This document shows, piece after piece, positions 43,301-55,419 of a stretch of 64,000 bases of DNA (position 1 is its first letter; every line of letters starts with the position of its first letter). Source of the stretch: Pagrus major (Eukaryota; Chordata; Actinopteri; Spariformes; Sparidae); NCBI RefSeq assembly GCF_040436345.1, contig NC_133235.1, positions 22,592,660 to 22,656,659 on the forward strand. Reading direction: 5' to 3'. The translations under genes and the position numbers were made by a program. The notes beneath the pieces were generated by a model. That model was not told the origin of the DNA, ran no database searches, and worked only from the letters and a program-made list of their open reading frames with translations.

Positions 43301-46300
43301 AACAAAACGACCCGAGAGCAGAAAAAAAGCACCGCAGTGTTTTGACTTTCACGTGCTTACACGGATTGTCGAAGCCACAAACGCGTCACTGGAACAGACG
43401 ATGTGCCATGCGAGGCTTCTTTGGAGAGAGCACACAGCTATTAGACACCCAAGTGGCAGACATCCTGTCTTTACTGGAAAGCCACTCAAGCCAGGTTTAA
43501 TGCACTCCAAACACACCAGCCTCCACAAGCGTGGATGATGACTCAGCGGCCCCTTTTATATTCACCCCTCCTGCTCCTGCGCGTCATCACTGGCCTTTTA
43601 AACGGGCCGAGCAGCGGTGATGAGGGTTGTTTTATTAGATCGGGCAGCCCTGAACCAGGAGCTCACATGAAGCCTCCGGATATTTATAGCTGCAGTCTTG
43701 CCGCTTCTGTCCGGTTCGTGTATTGTCACTTCCTCCTCCGCTGAGGGGCCGGATGGGCTCAGCGCAGACATCCTCAGACGAGACATCCCCTCTTCTATTG
43801 TATCTATTTGAGGAAGCCATTGTGCCACATTTTGGGAACCAGGACAGATTTTGATTCAATTGTTGAGGTTGGAATAGGTTTGAAGGTCAAAATCACAGGA
43901 CTGGCTTCCTTTATAGAAAGACACATATTGACTGAGCTGTCTGATATATTGTGAGAGCAAAGGATTATCTCGGTAGCTCTCCCTTTGCTTTGATGCCCCT
44001 TCTGCATGCAGAAGTAACTGATTGTAAATGATACAAGAGTGCAGGAGGAGAGTAAACACAGTCTGAGTCCATCCACTCACCCTCACCTCTCTTGAGCCCG
44101 CAAGGTCACCCACTCCTTCATTTCACGTCGGATCAAAGCTGTTCAACACAAATCAATCGGCTCAATAAGAATAAAGAGCCCGCGAGGATCGTGTAACTGC
44201 TCAGGCAAGGTTAAGTAAAAAAAAGATCGGGAATGTTTTTCTATTCAAAAATCTCGATGCTGCTGCTGCACAAATTGGGAACGTTTAACTCCAGCGGTTC
44301 TCCTCCTCCTCCTCCTCCCGCCGCCTCCTTGATGGGATAAAAACCAAGTGAAGCGTTCCTCATCTCCAAAGAAACCAAAGTCTCATGTGTAGAGTTACAG
44401 TCCTCATTTATCTGGCGGGACGGACAATGAGAAATGGAGACAATAAAAACAAAACAAAAGTGTCATGAGGAGTGTGGGTGATTTACTGGCTATCACGTTT
44501 CATGTTCCAGTAGAGCAGCCTCACTCCCACGGGAGAGCGTGCTGTTTTGTAAACACACGAATGCTGCTGCCGCTGCTGACGCAAATTTGAATATTTATGA
44601 GCCTTTAGGGTAGCATCCAATGTCAATTTTGTTCCTGCCTTTACAGTTGAATCCAAGGAGAGCACACCGCCGAACATATGAAACCTGAGTCTTCAACGAC
44701 GCCCAAAGTGAAAGCAAATTAAAAAGCTTTCCCGTTTCTTCTGTTTCAAGACTCACTTTCCGTTCCCTTTTAATCAGACGGACTGACGTTACTCCATGCT
44801 TACCATGTTGTCCCGCCATTTAAAAGGCTGTTAATCCCTTGAGTGAATTTATAGGATTATTTAAAAGGCCTGACATAAGGAGCTGATGTCATTGTATCAG
44901 CTGAAATGTTTTCAGCTTATTTAGCTGTACTCTTTTCATGTCTCCCAATAGCTCTCTGTGCAAACTTTAAAATAATATTTTCCTGATTCATTTAGTAATC
45001 ATTTGCCTTATATAATGCAGTGAACATACCCATTAAACAAGTTCTCAGAGCCTCGGTTGAAAACCTAAAAATGCTTTGTTTTACGTGACCAACAGTCCAA
45101 AACTGAAACCAGAGAAAAGTTGTCCTTTTTAATTTTAAAAAATGTGTCAAAGGGAAAGATTCTTGGAAATATGCTTATCTATATTTGCATTCTGGCAGAA
45201 GGTTAGATAAGAAGATCGATAACGCTCTCGTCTCTCCGTCAGCTACGTACAATGTGAGCTAGCTAGCTTGTAGCCGGTTAGTTTTATCTTTACAAAGACT
45301 TGAAACGAGCAGGAACAGCTAGCCTGGCTCTGTCCACAGGTAACAAAATCCCCTCCCAGTTCTGCTAAAGTTAACTTATTTACAGTCTATTTTGTTAGCC
45401 AAAAAACAAGGTGAAAAAGACAGTTAGCCTAGCCATTTACCAGAGGTTAGCCTATGTGCAGGACCATTTCTTGACCGGAACCAGTAACGTCTCTGCTAGC
45501 CTGACAAACAAACAAGATATCACATATGAATCGGTGTGATTTTGTTAGCAGAGGGATGTTGTTACCTTTGGACAGAGCCAGGCTAGCTGTTTCCCCCTGC
45601 TTGTAGTCTTTGTGCTAAGCTAAGCTAACCAGCCGCTGGTGGTAGCTTCATATTTAGCCTATAAACATGAGATAAATCTATCCATCTAAACTGTCTTACC
45701 TGTTTTTGCATTCTGGCAGAGAGTTAGATAAGAGGATCGATACCACTCACTCGTCTCTCCGTTAGCAAGCTAGCTACAATGTGAGTCCACAGCCAGCAGT
45801 CGGTTAGCTTATCTTAGCACAAAGACTGGAAACAGGAGGAAAAGGCTAGCTTGATTATGTCTGAAGGTAACAAAATCACCTCCCACTCCTCTTAAAGCTT
45901 GTTCAGTCTGTCTAGTTTAATTAGCCGAGTAGCAGAGGGATGTTGTTACCTTTGGACAGAACCAGGCTAGCTGTTTCCCTCTGTTTCTAGTCTTTGTGCT
46001 AAGCTAAGCTAAGCTAAGCTGCTGGTGGTAGCTTTGTATTTAGATTCCTAAAAAATGTAACCATCCCTATTAGAAAATTTTAGCCAAATTATTTCCGGTT
46101 GATAGGCTAATCAATATTAGACTGATTATTTGAGCTCTAAGTGTTTGTTTCAAACCCTGGGTGCCACACAGACGTCTGCACAAGCAATCTTGTTTTGTCA
46201 GTCCGAGCAGCTCTCTGTCAGTCGGTGAATTTATGGGGCATATTTTCCAGATTTGTACAACCTCCCACCCAGTTTGTCAGCACTTGGCTGTGAGGTTGTT

Positions 46301-49300
46301 GTTTCCAAGTATTGCAGTATTGTCACAGCGCAGTGAAGGGCTCAGTGCCCTCAACTCCAAGCTGTTTGGCGCTGCTGACACAGGAGGATTCACTGGGTAA
46401 TGAGTATTGCAACAAACTCCTCCGTCATCTCATTTTTTGCCGGGGCGAGTCGATGGATGACACTCCGGAGACTTGATCGAACCTGACCTTGCTGCCAGAC
46501 GAGAGCTCGCTGTCTTGACACCTATTGTGTCTGCAGAGTGGTGTTCTGTTTATCTGTGTATGCACTGCAAACAGATCAATCGGAGGACATTAATGCCGTC
46601 CTTGCACCTTTTTTTTTTATTTTTATCCCCCATTACTCCCCTCACAGCTCCTGAAATGGGAGTTTTGTTTGACTTTAATTAGCTGAAAGAGGCTCATTAT
46701 AAAATCAAAGAGGGGCGGCGGCGGCAGCGGCGGCAGCGTATGCAATATTATAAGTATGTTACTATGTGAATGCTTAGGAAATAAACAGAGCAATGGGGAG
46801 AGGCTCGGTTCAGAGGTGAATATAGCAGCGAAGCCACAACAGGCACTTTAATTAGAAGTTGAACTTTAACCCACATCCCTTTCTCCCAGCCTCAGTCTGC
46901 CCGCAATTACCCACAGAAATGTCCCAAAACAGAGATGACTGCCTAATCATTTTTCTGTTTTGGCACAGCGCTGCTTGGGGTTTTAACAGAGTTAGTCAAG
47001 CACACAAGATGACTCATTATCTTCCACACAAGTAGAGGGATCATTCCCAGTAGCAGGGGGATACCCGAAGGAACTGGCAAATGTTTGGTATTTCCTGTTG
47101 CCCTTAAGACAGCATAAGACAACAGTCAAAAAAAATATCTCTTTGTGCCCATGAGAAAGACACTGAGCAAAACCCAGAGGTCTAAATCATGTGAAAAACA
47201 AACCAGAGGTTGAGGACAGTCTCTCTCCCGCTGGTGGGAAAAGCAAATCATGTGTGAAGCTACCAGCCGGGGTAACCATGACACTCGGGGCAGCGAGTTG
47301 CCACCCCCCCGTCTGAGCATGGGATCCTCTCAAGTCCTCGCTGTTCGGTCGGACTCCTTTACACTGTCTCCGAGGGATTAATTGTGTGCAACAAAAAGAA
47401 AACGAAGGAAAGGGAGTGTGTAAACCTGGCTAGGCATTTTCCCTTTTGGATTCTTGGCTTCTGTATGGTGGCTGTGACCTTTAACAAGCCATTGATCCAA
47501 AAAATGAATACTGTAGAGAACCGCAGCCTGGACTTTATTTCCCAGATGCACACCTGCTGTCGATGGCAGATGGTTTGCTGCGGGGCAATGAGATGACTTT
47601 TTGAGGATTATAGAGTCTTTTGTTGATGCGATGAATGCAGATGTTTTGTCCTTTTCCTGTCCCTGTCAACCTTCAGTGTCCTCCTTTGCCAGCTGCTTAT
47701 TATTATTTTTCTTCAAAGGCTCAGGTTTTTTAATAATGACAGTCAATACAGGAGGAGGAGAAATAGGAGGGGAAGGAAAAAAAATTGTAGGTACCAAGGT
47801 TTGTATTTCACACTTACTCACGTGGTTGTGGCAGCACCGTTTGCTAACGTGTGGCTGAAAAAGTTCCCAGAGCTGAAGTGGCGCATGCCTCAGTCTCATG
47901 ATATCCACCTGACACCCTTCCTCCCTCCTCTATCTCCACTCCCCAGCCCTCCCGTGGGTCAGTCTGGAGTTATTACCGTCCATGTCCTTGTGGGATTCTT
48001 TGAAACATCCATCACTGCTGTTATGAACCTCTTACCGTAATTGGCCCTCTTTTGTTTCAGACTTAAATAGATGATAATCTATGCCGACTGTCTGGGGCGT
48101 ATTGAGGACATGCATCATGAGTTTGCCATTTAGTCGAGCCTTGCTAGCGGTCAGTCACATGCACTCGCTGCTGGACTTGGTGGCAGATTTGTGTTGTTGC
48201 CTCAGCAAACTGTTATTTTCCTGATGTAGGTGGAAAAAATGGATGGAGGCAGTGTTTTTGCCAGCTAACACATTCCCCTCAGCTGGAGGTTTGACTGAAG
48301 AGCTTGTTCTCTAATTAATACCTGAATCCTGTTGAGGAGGAGGAGGAGGGGGAGGGTATTACGACTCAAAGACCAGGCTTGTTAACTGTTCTCTAGATTA
48401 ACCTGTCTGACATGGTGATCTTTTATTTTTAGCCATGATGATATGGCTGTAGGATCTGCTGGCCCAGATTTAAATATCTCAAAAAAACTGATGGATCGTC
48501 GGGATCGTCTGGAGACGTTCATGGTCTCCAGAGGATAATTCCTAATGACTGTGGTGATCCCAGACATTTCTACTAGCGCCACCAGCAGGCCAAAGTTTTC
48601 ACTCCTACTGAAAAATATCTCAACATGCACCAGATGCACGGGTACAAAATTTGGTAGAGACATTTGTGGGTCCCAGAGGATAGTCCTAATCACGCCCCCA
48701 GAAGTTTTCGCTTATCCTATAAAATATCTCAACATTCAGTAGATGTATGAGCAAAAAATTACGTTCATGGTTCCCAGAGGGTGAATCCTAGCTATGGCCC
48801 CTTGAATTTGTTATTTTGCGTGACATATCTCAGCAACTATTGGATGAATCGGCGTGATTTATGAATTTAGTTCAGACATTATTGCCCTTTGTGTTTAGTA
48901 CTACAGTAAATAGCACTTGTTAGCATGCTGTTCCTGCTGTCAATCTTGCAAACACCCACTAACATCTGCAGTCAATTCCATCATCCGCTCCAGAAAAAAA
49001 TCGATGTGTCTAATTCAGAATGTTTTAAGGCTTTTAAACATCTTGCGGATGCAGCCTGATGAGATATATGAACTGAAAATAAAAACAGAAAGGCAAACAC
49101 AGAGTCAGATGCCTGTTTGAGCTGATTAACCTTTAAACACCTGCATGTTCACACTAATTTGGCGTAAAAATGGTAAATGCGGGTGGTCAAAAGGGTAAAC
49201 ATTTCACCTGGCTAGAATGAGCACGTTAGCATTACCACTGTGGACATGTACCGACATAAGCAGTTAGCGCCTGGCTGTGTCTGATGACTTTAGTCTCAGA

Positions 49301-51580
49301 GCTGCTACCATGGCTGGAGTAGTCATAATTTTAGCCCTGGATAATTAAAAACACTCAACACACAAAGAAAATACTGTGTGGTTAAAGATATTGTCGTCTG
49401 ATTTAAGAGCGCAGCGTGTTTTGACACCGGAGGGCCTAAAGTGGGAAGAAACTGCTGATCCTTCCTCCTGTGTGACACCGACTGGCCCCCCCGGCCTCAG
49501 GAATGTGCCAGGACGGAAAGGGAGGAGAAGGAAACAGGAAATACTTTTGTCTCCCCGCAGCACTTCAGAATTGATATCTCCTCTTTTAAATCCTGTGTGG
49601 GCCTTTGTTTGATAAAAGGAAGCTGTGTATTAAAATGTGACACTTGTGAAAATGAGTATAACGACCCAGTTTTGCTTTGATCAAGGTCGAGTAAGACGCG
49701 TGGAGTCTGGTTAGAATTACACGAAACATAATTACCGTAGGTAAATTGAGTTAAATCAAGACAGATTAAAATAGAATGATAATAGATGCCCATGGGAACT
49801 GACACAGTAATGTTGTAGTGGATTAAACTTAACAATTCACCATTGTTCACAGATAGGTCAAGTTACAGCTAAAACAGAGGCATCAAAGGAGCTCAAGTGA
49901 ACACAACACTGCCACTAATGTGGTTAGCTTCACAAAAGAGTTGATATCCAATAGGAAAGTGTTGATATATCCTCTTTTAAACCTTTTAAAATACTCTATT
50001 CTAGTCGGGTTCAAGATAATCTACGTGTGTGTGTGTGTGCGTGTGTGTGTGTGTGTGTGTGGGAGAGCGAGGAGCTTAGCACCACGACTTCCTGTCCAGC
50101 TGTTCCTGCTGTCACTGGCTGTGAGCAGATGTCTGTATTTCCTTGTCTACAGACACAGAGCCGTGGTATTTTCTCCACAGATCTTACACACACACACACA
50201 CACGCACATTCTCAATTCGTAACAGACGGCTTTTAAAACTCCTGTTAGCAGCAGAAAGCAGAGCCCCCTCGGACCAACATTAATATATTTATGCTTGAGT
50301 GCTGCGGCGCTCGTCCACGTGCTAAAAAAACACCAGAAATCTGTTGATGTGCGGTTGCAAATGGGCTCCTTTTTGGTGATTCCCATGTTTGTTTTAGTGT
50401 GTTTGTGGGTGCGCTGCGTCCCTCCGCATGAGGTCGTGCGTAGGAGGGTGGACATTAATGGATCTGCTTGCAAAATGGGTGTAATAACACTCTATTTCCA
50501 CCCATATTTAGTGGTGGCGGCCAAGGGATTTAAGGGTCGGTTCACCCAAATTACAAAAAAAACCCAGAAACATATTTTCTCTCTTACCTCTAGAGGTATT
50601 CGTGCAGAAAAATGTTGTTTCACTTGCTCAGATATTGAGAGATTTTGTCCGCCACTTCAATACAATCAAGTTGGAAGTCTATATTTTACCCTCCAATAAT
50701 GGGATGAAATGTTTTCAATGTCGTGATTGTCACAAATGAAATCCAATTCCCCTCCGTGGTCAAATCTCGAAGGATCTCAAAATTGTGTATTCATCCGCAA
50801 CTGAAAATAGTTCCCAATTAATGTCGTCTTGTCCATGTAAAAGACAGCACCAACAAAAGTTCCTCTTTCCCACAGAAAACACTGCTCCTGAAACGCCTCG
50901 TCAGTAGTCCCGCCTTTAATTTTGTGACTTTGTGACATCACACTACGTCACAGAGTTAAACATATGCATAATTTATGCCTAGCGGCTAGATTGACACGTC
51001 AGAATTAGTTTACCTCCAACTTGCTCCAGCTGCTCTGTTGTTGTTAGCTGTCCTCGCTCAGGCGTGTGTGAGCTGACCAATCAGAGCAGACTGGGTATTC
51101 AGGAGGAGGGGCCTTAAAGAGACAGGAGCTGCAACAGAGCGTTTCGGACAGAGGGGGAATACAGAGCTGCAGCAGGGGACAGTGTGACACTGACAGTGTT
51201 TTTTGAGCATTAAAGCATGTAAACCTATTCTAGTAATAACCCAAAATAAAATTATGAACTTGAAAATGAGCATGCTGTGTCTCCTTTAAAGATTTATTCT
51301 TCTGTAGGAATAAACGAGATGCCAGCCTGATCCTGTGTGGTGTTTTCGTTTGACCCATCAGATAACCAACTGATGCAAGAACACACACATAGGTAAACAC
51401 ATAACTAACTGTCTGTCTTTCTTCTTCCTGTCTCTCTCCCAGGATGCCTTCGTGGAGCTGTACGACAGGCAGAGGGACTCCGTCTTCAGCTGCTCCTGGC
51501 CCTCCATTAAGACGGTCTTCGGCATGGCTGCGCTCGGGGCAGCCAGCCTCACCATCGGAGCCTACCTTACGCAGAAGTGA
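27059..51580 (+). CDS. bcl2: Apoptosis regulator Bcl-2
   Basis: Two coding exons, 27059-27607 (183 codons) and 51443-51580 (45 codons plus TGA), giving 228 residues (human 239). The join is phase 0 at GGW|DAF, the conserved BCL2/BCL2L1 intron site. Domains in order: BH4 about 6-26 (NRNIVEKYICHKLSKQGYVW), a short unstructured loop about 31-77, BH3 82-95 (RVLREAGDELERLY), BH1 123-142 ([20 protein letters not shown]), BH2 about 176-190 (SWIQDNGGWDAF), and a C-terminal tail anchor about 205-225. The protein sits in the outer mitochondrial and ER membranes and sequesters BAX/BAK and BH3-only proteins. The loop is shorter than in human. It lies downstream of kdsr in the same direction, as in human. 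The frame is intact. Confidence 0.98.
28322..28388 (+). repeat. (CA)n microsatellite
   Basis: An uninterrupted dinucleotide run of about 67 bases, 0.7 kb inside the bcl2 intron. Confidence 0.97.
28598..28627 (+). repeat. (TGG)n trinucleotide repeat
   Basis: About nine consecutive TGG units ending in a G run. The G-rich strand could form a quadruplex; this is inference only. Confidence 0.9.
29800..30320. repeat. Probable MITE-like interspersed repeat
   Basis: The stretch contains the 'gctagctggttagcatgctaa' and 'gttagcatcagttagcggtt' runs and ends in 'cttacatattgcacctttaa', a terminal phrase common to fish TIR elements and similar in form to the 7565-8363 element. A clean left inverted repeat was not found. 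No coding capacity. Confidence 0.4.
31190..31700. repeat. Fragments of the LINE-like tail repeat
   Basis: Segments 'tttgtccaatactttggtta' (31280-31300) and 'ttagcatgccatgcagacat...gcagactcacagagcggctagca' (31630-31690) match the family seen at 3090-3975 and 48455-49335. They are separated by unrelated sequence, suggesting decay or later insertion. Confidence 0.45.
34721..35723. mobile_element. 1.0-kb TIR element in bcl2 intron
   Basis: The left end is TTAAAGGGTCAGTTCGCCCA and the right end in reverse complement reads CTAAAGGGTCAGTTCACACA; both continue with AAATCAC. There is no transposase frame. It belongs to the same terminal-sequence group as 53819-55121, with 50528-50800 as a probable solo end. 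The interior has the 'cagtaattaccaatg' / 'aacagtgattactctt' type sequence that recurs near 40900-41060. Confidence 0.7.
40900..41745. repeat. Mosaic of transposon fragments
   Basis: Around 40960-41170, 'aacagtaatcactgttatagagtg' and the following GC-rich part resemble the interior of the 34721-35723 element. Around 41600-41745, sequence ending 'gtacatagttactttccacc' resembles the terminus of the 'gtaaaagta' repeat. Boundaries and nesting are unclear. Confidence 0.35.
45180..46040. repeat. Inverted and direct array of a fish interspersed repeat
   Basis: The unit 'gcattctggcag(a)agagttagata' ... 'caaagactggaaacag' ... 'ctagcctggctctgtcc' ... 'ggtaacaaaatc' occurs forward at about 45186-45360 and 45705-45890. 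Its reverse complement ('gttgttacctttggacagag...gctaagctaagcta') occurs at about 45555-45660 and 45940-46040. Four alternating arms could form large hairpins. I recognise the unit as a common fish repeat but cannot name the family with certainty. Confidence 0.65.
48455..49335 (+). repeat. LINE-like 3' tail repeat, forward copy
   Basis: Three to four internal sub-repeats of the form 'aatatctcaac...gatg...gttcatggtctccagaggat...ctagcgccacca' lie at 48460-48850, followed by a 'gttagcatgctg' and 'cacgttagcattacc' zone and an end at 'cagagctgctaccatggctg'. The same family is present in reverse at 3090-3975. No reverse transcriptase frame. Confidence 0.55.
50025..50208. repeat. Facing (GT)n and (AC)n microsatellites
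   Basis: A (GT)n tract at 50025-50061 with one GC interruption is followed 125 bases later by an (AC)n tract at 50186-50208. The two are mutually complementary and could pair. Open frames here on both strands are microsatellite artefacts. Confidence 0.9.
50528..50800. repeat. Partial TIR element, left end only
   Basis: Begins 'ttaagggtcggttcacccaa', the same terminal consensus as 34721-35723 and 53819-55121, but no matching right end was found before the next element. Confidence 0.45.
50800..51289. mobile_element. Second copy of the 11450-12039 MITE, opposite orientation
   Basis: The reverse complement of 51190-51289 aligns with the left 90 bases of the 11450 element: a taaagg/taaaga start, 'ttcatact/aattttattt' and 'tagaataggtttacat' shared. 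The 'actgctcctgaaacgcctcg' zone near 50880 matches its other half. It lies only about 150 bases before bcl2 exon 2. Much more diverged than a recent copy. Confidence 0.6.
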
Positions 51581-51623
51581 CCGAGCCCTCCTTCTCCTTC
51601 TACCAGCGTGACTTTCTTTCTCA

Positions 51624-51648
51624 TCCTCCTCCTCCTCCTCCTCCTCCT
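51624..51648 (+). repeat. (CTC)n tract in bcl2 3' UTR
   Basis: About eight CTC/TCC units within a longer pyrimidine-only stretch just past the stop codon. The complementary strand is a GGA run. Confidence 0.9.
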
Positions 51649-53818
51649 ACCCCCTCTCCTCGTGCCTCTTCTTTTTCCTTTTAAAGACGCCCCTGACCCC
51701 TCAGAGACAACCTTCAGACTCTTCTGAATTTGGCTCTCTTCAAAGCCCCCTCTCTCTCTCAAGAAAACTCCCTCTTCCTCGCCCCATCCATGTCAAAACA
51801 GACACGAATCAAAACAACTGAAGCGGCCCACACGGCGCAGAGGACGTCTCGAGAAGAGCCAGCTTAGATGTAATCACACTAATCTGAGTACAACTGAGGA
51901 GAAGTTGTCTTTGTCTTTCTGCCTGCTTCTGTACTAGTTATAGCATGAATGTTGAGTGTTAGTGTAGACGTTGCATGTGTCAGAGCTCATGTGGGGCCTC
52001 TGTTCGGGAGGCCTTGATGATGGGGGGCCCGGGGACAATGACACGCCACGCCGGAGAGGAAGCGGCCGCAGCCCCGCCCCTGCTTGTTAGGGTGAAGAAC
52101 CCCGTTTGAACCGTGGACTCCGGTTACCCCCCACCCCCTGCAGCCAGCCGTCCTTCAAAGGACTTCCTCCACAGAACAGCTGCTCAGAATGTATAATGGA
52201 AACAGCTTGCTGCAACCAGCGAGGTTGTGTGTCTACGGCTTTCACTCCTCAGACAGCTCCAGTGAACTCTGAACACACTGCACCATTATACTCTCCCCTG
52301 GCCTTTAATAGGAAGGGCCAGCGAAGGACTGAGGTCTGCTGATGGTTCTTTTGAGAGCTCCTTGATGGCGATTTGTATGTTGGTTTTCGGTTTTCGCAGC
52401 ACAAGCTGTGCAGTTTTTTACGGCGGAAAAAGACAATGGAGTGGAAAACATGCCGAAGAAGCCTGTCGTTGCATAAAAATGTCAAATGGTGGTGAGGAAA
52501 ATGTTGAGCACAGCACAAAAGAGCGAGGTAGAAGTAAACATTGAATTTTGCATCTCAAGAAGGGAGTAAGCCCCTGCAACAGAAGATTTTTTTTTTTAAA
52601 AGTGTGCATTCCTGAAGCAAAGTGATGAGAGCGCTCCTCTGCTAAAAAAACGACTCCCCTTTAAAAAGCATCCTCAGCCAAGCAACCCCTGAAGCTATCA
52701 CTTCTTTTCTATTTTCTACCTCTGTTGCAGCTTTCTTTACTCTCCACTCAGTCCATTTGCGGCCAGATTGTTTGGGCTCACGCGGGTTTCAGAGCTGACC
52801 CCGTCGACATGCACCCTCCAGCTGCCGAGGCCCCACAGCCACTCGGTAATGCTAGAATCCACTCCGACAAAGACCTGACTTGTTGACGTGGACTGAGAGA
52901 GCCTCGCCTGGCCGCAGACGACTGAGCGGATCACCACGGCAGGCAGCAGGGTTTCAGTTCAGGAACTAAAGCTCAGTCAGCGTGTCCCCGACTGAGCGCT
53001 GGAACCTGAGATGTCCCCCCCCTTCTCTCCGCTCATTGATTCGTTCCTTTCAGCCTGTTTTATTGATGTTTGTCTTGTGTTACAGTCGGATAGAAAATTT
53101 TTGGGAACGCTCGCAGGCTCCCAAATATTTTGTTGTACACAGTACTTAGCAAGTCGGTTATGGAAAAGTGATTTTTTTCTTTCTTTCCTCTGTCATTAAA
53201 AACTTCTTTGTCGCATGAATGATGAAAGATACTGTCTTCACACAGCAGATACATATATCACCGTGTGTAACCGTATTTATATCAGATAGGGTAGAAGATA
53301 ACAAATAACAGCAAAGAAGTTGCATTTTTCTATTTATTAAGAGGTACCAGATCACAGATTCTTTAACAGTAACTTTGATGAGATTTTTTTTTTCACTTTT
53401 TCTACTTCTATGGAATCACACTGTAACTACATTTTTTCCTGGCTGCTATTATAACAAGAAAAATGTTTTAAAAAGTGAATTTCTGTGTCGTATTAATATT
53501 GGCTTAAGGCTGCTATACTGTCGATTTTAACTTTTACTTACAGCTTAAACTGCCACAGATTTACAGTATAGTCCTAGAGAGCTGGAAACCAAAGTTAACT
53601 TGTATTAATCTTTAATTTAAAAAAAACAAAAACAAAACAAAAAGTAGCTTCACGAGAATACATGTCGCTTCACTCAGCCGAGTCTGTTCAGTGAGGTTTG
53701 CTGATCTCTCTGTCGAGGGTTTGTCTAGTGTTACTGTATAATATCAGCTTAACCTTTGTCAACTTTGTGCTCCCATGATAACTCAGTGCTTATCTGTAAA
53801 GTGTTGACCTGCCAGACA

Positions 53819-55121
53819 TAAAGGGACAGTTCAACCCAAAATCAAAAAAATACACATATTTGCCTTCGTACCTTTCGGGCTATCTATGCTTGTAGATTGT
53901 TTTGGTGTGAGTTGACGGGTTTTGGGGATGTCAGCCAGAGACATGTCTGCCTTCTCTCTAATGTAATGTGTAGAATGAGATAAATGGACAATAGATTGTC
54001 TCTCTCTACAAACCGTACAGATGCGTATTAGAAGTGTAACCTGTTGGAAAACAGCATCTTTCACCTTGTTTTGGGGCAAAGTAACTCGCTTTTTCTTTAC
54101 TATCAGATTTGACTTTTGATTCTGTGCATGCAGTTTTTATGTCCCAGTGACCATCGAAGGTGAAGTTATTGCCCTCTGCACAATCATTTAGACGGAAGCC
54201 TGATCTTGTAAAGCCAATTAATTACCTGCCCAGGGGCGTTGCCAAGATGGCTGCTGAGTGGCTGGCTTAAAATAACTGGTAACAGCTCAGTCCTGGAGGT
54301 TGCAAGCCCCCAGGAAGAGCAGAAGGCTTTGAAGCCAATTTCACACAGTGAATTACAGTGTAATTACACCTTCACATGATGCACAGGGGCCCAAAAGACA
54401 ATGGCGGACTCAGGGTGTTTAAAAAAAGGGCACCAGCGTGCAGAATGTTGTAACATATTTATAGTTTGCCACTTTGCCACGTTATGTCCACGGGAAGGGC
54501 GATCGCCTCCCCTGAACCCACCTCGAGTCCACCAGTGCCCGGAGAAATGACTAGTTTCACCATCATAATTGGAAAAATCCTGTCCGATAACATCTGGAAA
54601 GTCTCGAGGAGCTTCACGATTAAATCATTTCATCCCCATACAAGTTAGCCGGGGGCCAAACCGGAAGTTAGCCAGCTGAGCAGGCGGAAGTCTCGTGTGC
54701 ACACACCATGGGCCCCACAATGTGTCAGATCTGAGTAATTCTATACCCAGAGAGTCAAACTTTTTTGTCTTCATGCAACCCTGAGTAGCTTTCACTGGAA
54801 TGAACAGGGCTCCGCCTCAGTCGCTGTATCCAGTTCTCATCATACGTTCATGGGAGGACCTCATTAATGTTTACATCCCACACTGTCACCAGCACGAGCC
54901 TCTCGTCCATGAGTAGACACAGAAAATAGTTCGTCTGTGGATCATCTTGAGTAACCGGGTCATGATTTCTGGAAAGAGACATTGAGACATTGCTGAGCGC
55001 CGTCTAGATTCACTGTATTTCAAGAGAAGGCAGACATCTCAAAAACAATCTTGATAGATACGTAGCACGACAGGTAAGAATGAAAATATGTGCTTTTGAT
55101 TTTGGGCGAACCGTCCCTTTA
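53819..55121. mobile_element. 1.3-kb TIR element inside the presumed bcl2 3' UTR
   Basis: The left end TAAAGGGACAGTTCAACCCA, continuing AAATCAAAAA, matches the reverse complement of the right end TAAAGGGACGGTTCGCCCAA, continuing AATCAAAAG; 'cacatattt' follows in both. Inverted repeats extend over about 40 bases. There is no transposase frame. The family is shared with 34721-35723. Confidence 0.72.
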
Positions 55122-55413
55122 AACCTTGTCTCAGTTACCACTATAAACCACCCCATTGTCACAAGAACAGTGTGTGATATTCCCAGTGATGTGTACAAGA
55201 GACAAACAGAGGGTTATTCACAAGCAGGAACAGTTTAACAGCAATATACTGTAATTTTTTTATATTCTCTGTGCATATATGAATGTAGGCACTATGGTTG
55301 CTGTACTGTTTTACGTCTATAATCACAAACCTGTAGCACTTAAAAAAAAGTGAATCGTGTTTCTGTTGTTTACTGCTATATCCACAATAAGCTAGTGGGA
55401 TCATATTGTTCCT

Positions 55414-55419
55414 AATAAA
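55414..55419 (+). terminator. Candidate bcl2 polyadenylation signal
   Basis: AATAAA within 'cctaataaaccagattt', followed by T-rich sequence including a 21-base T run at 55465-55485. Confidence 0.5.

Larger units (their letters stand above)
27608..51442 (+). other. bcl2 intron (23.8 kb), no nested gene recognised
   Basis: The donor is GGTAGGT at 27607-27613 and the acceptor is tctctctcccag before 51443. I found no exon of a known family on either strand. The contents are microsatellites, several transposon copies listed separately, and long unique stretches such as 27620-28300, 32100-34700, 36100-40500, 41750-44900 and 46040-48400. The human counterpart is about 190 kb and enhancer-rich, so unique stretches may be regulatory. 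Open frames inside (up to 148 codons at 34257-34703) lack motifs and are not called. Confidence 0.7.

Noticed and set aside
43201-43538. Overlapping Cys-containing frames as a zinc-finger-like gene
   Set aside because: Cysteine spacing fits no known finger and two frames overlap without preference.
49920-50222. Cys-Val-rich open frames on both strands
   Set aside because: Artefacts of the (GT)n and (AC)n tracts.
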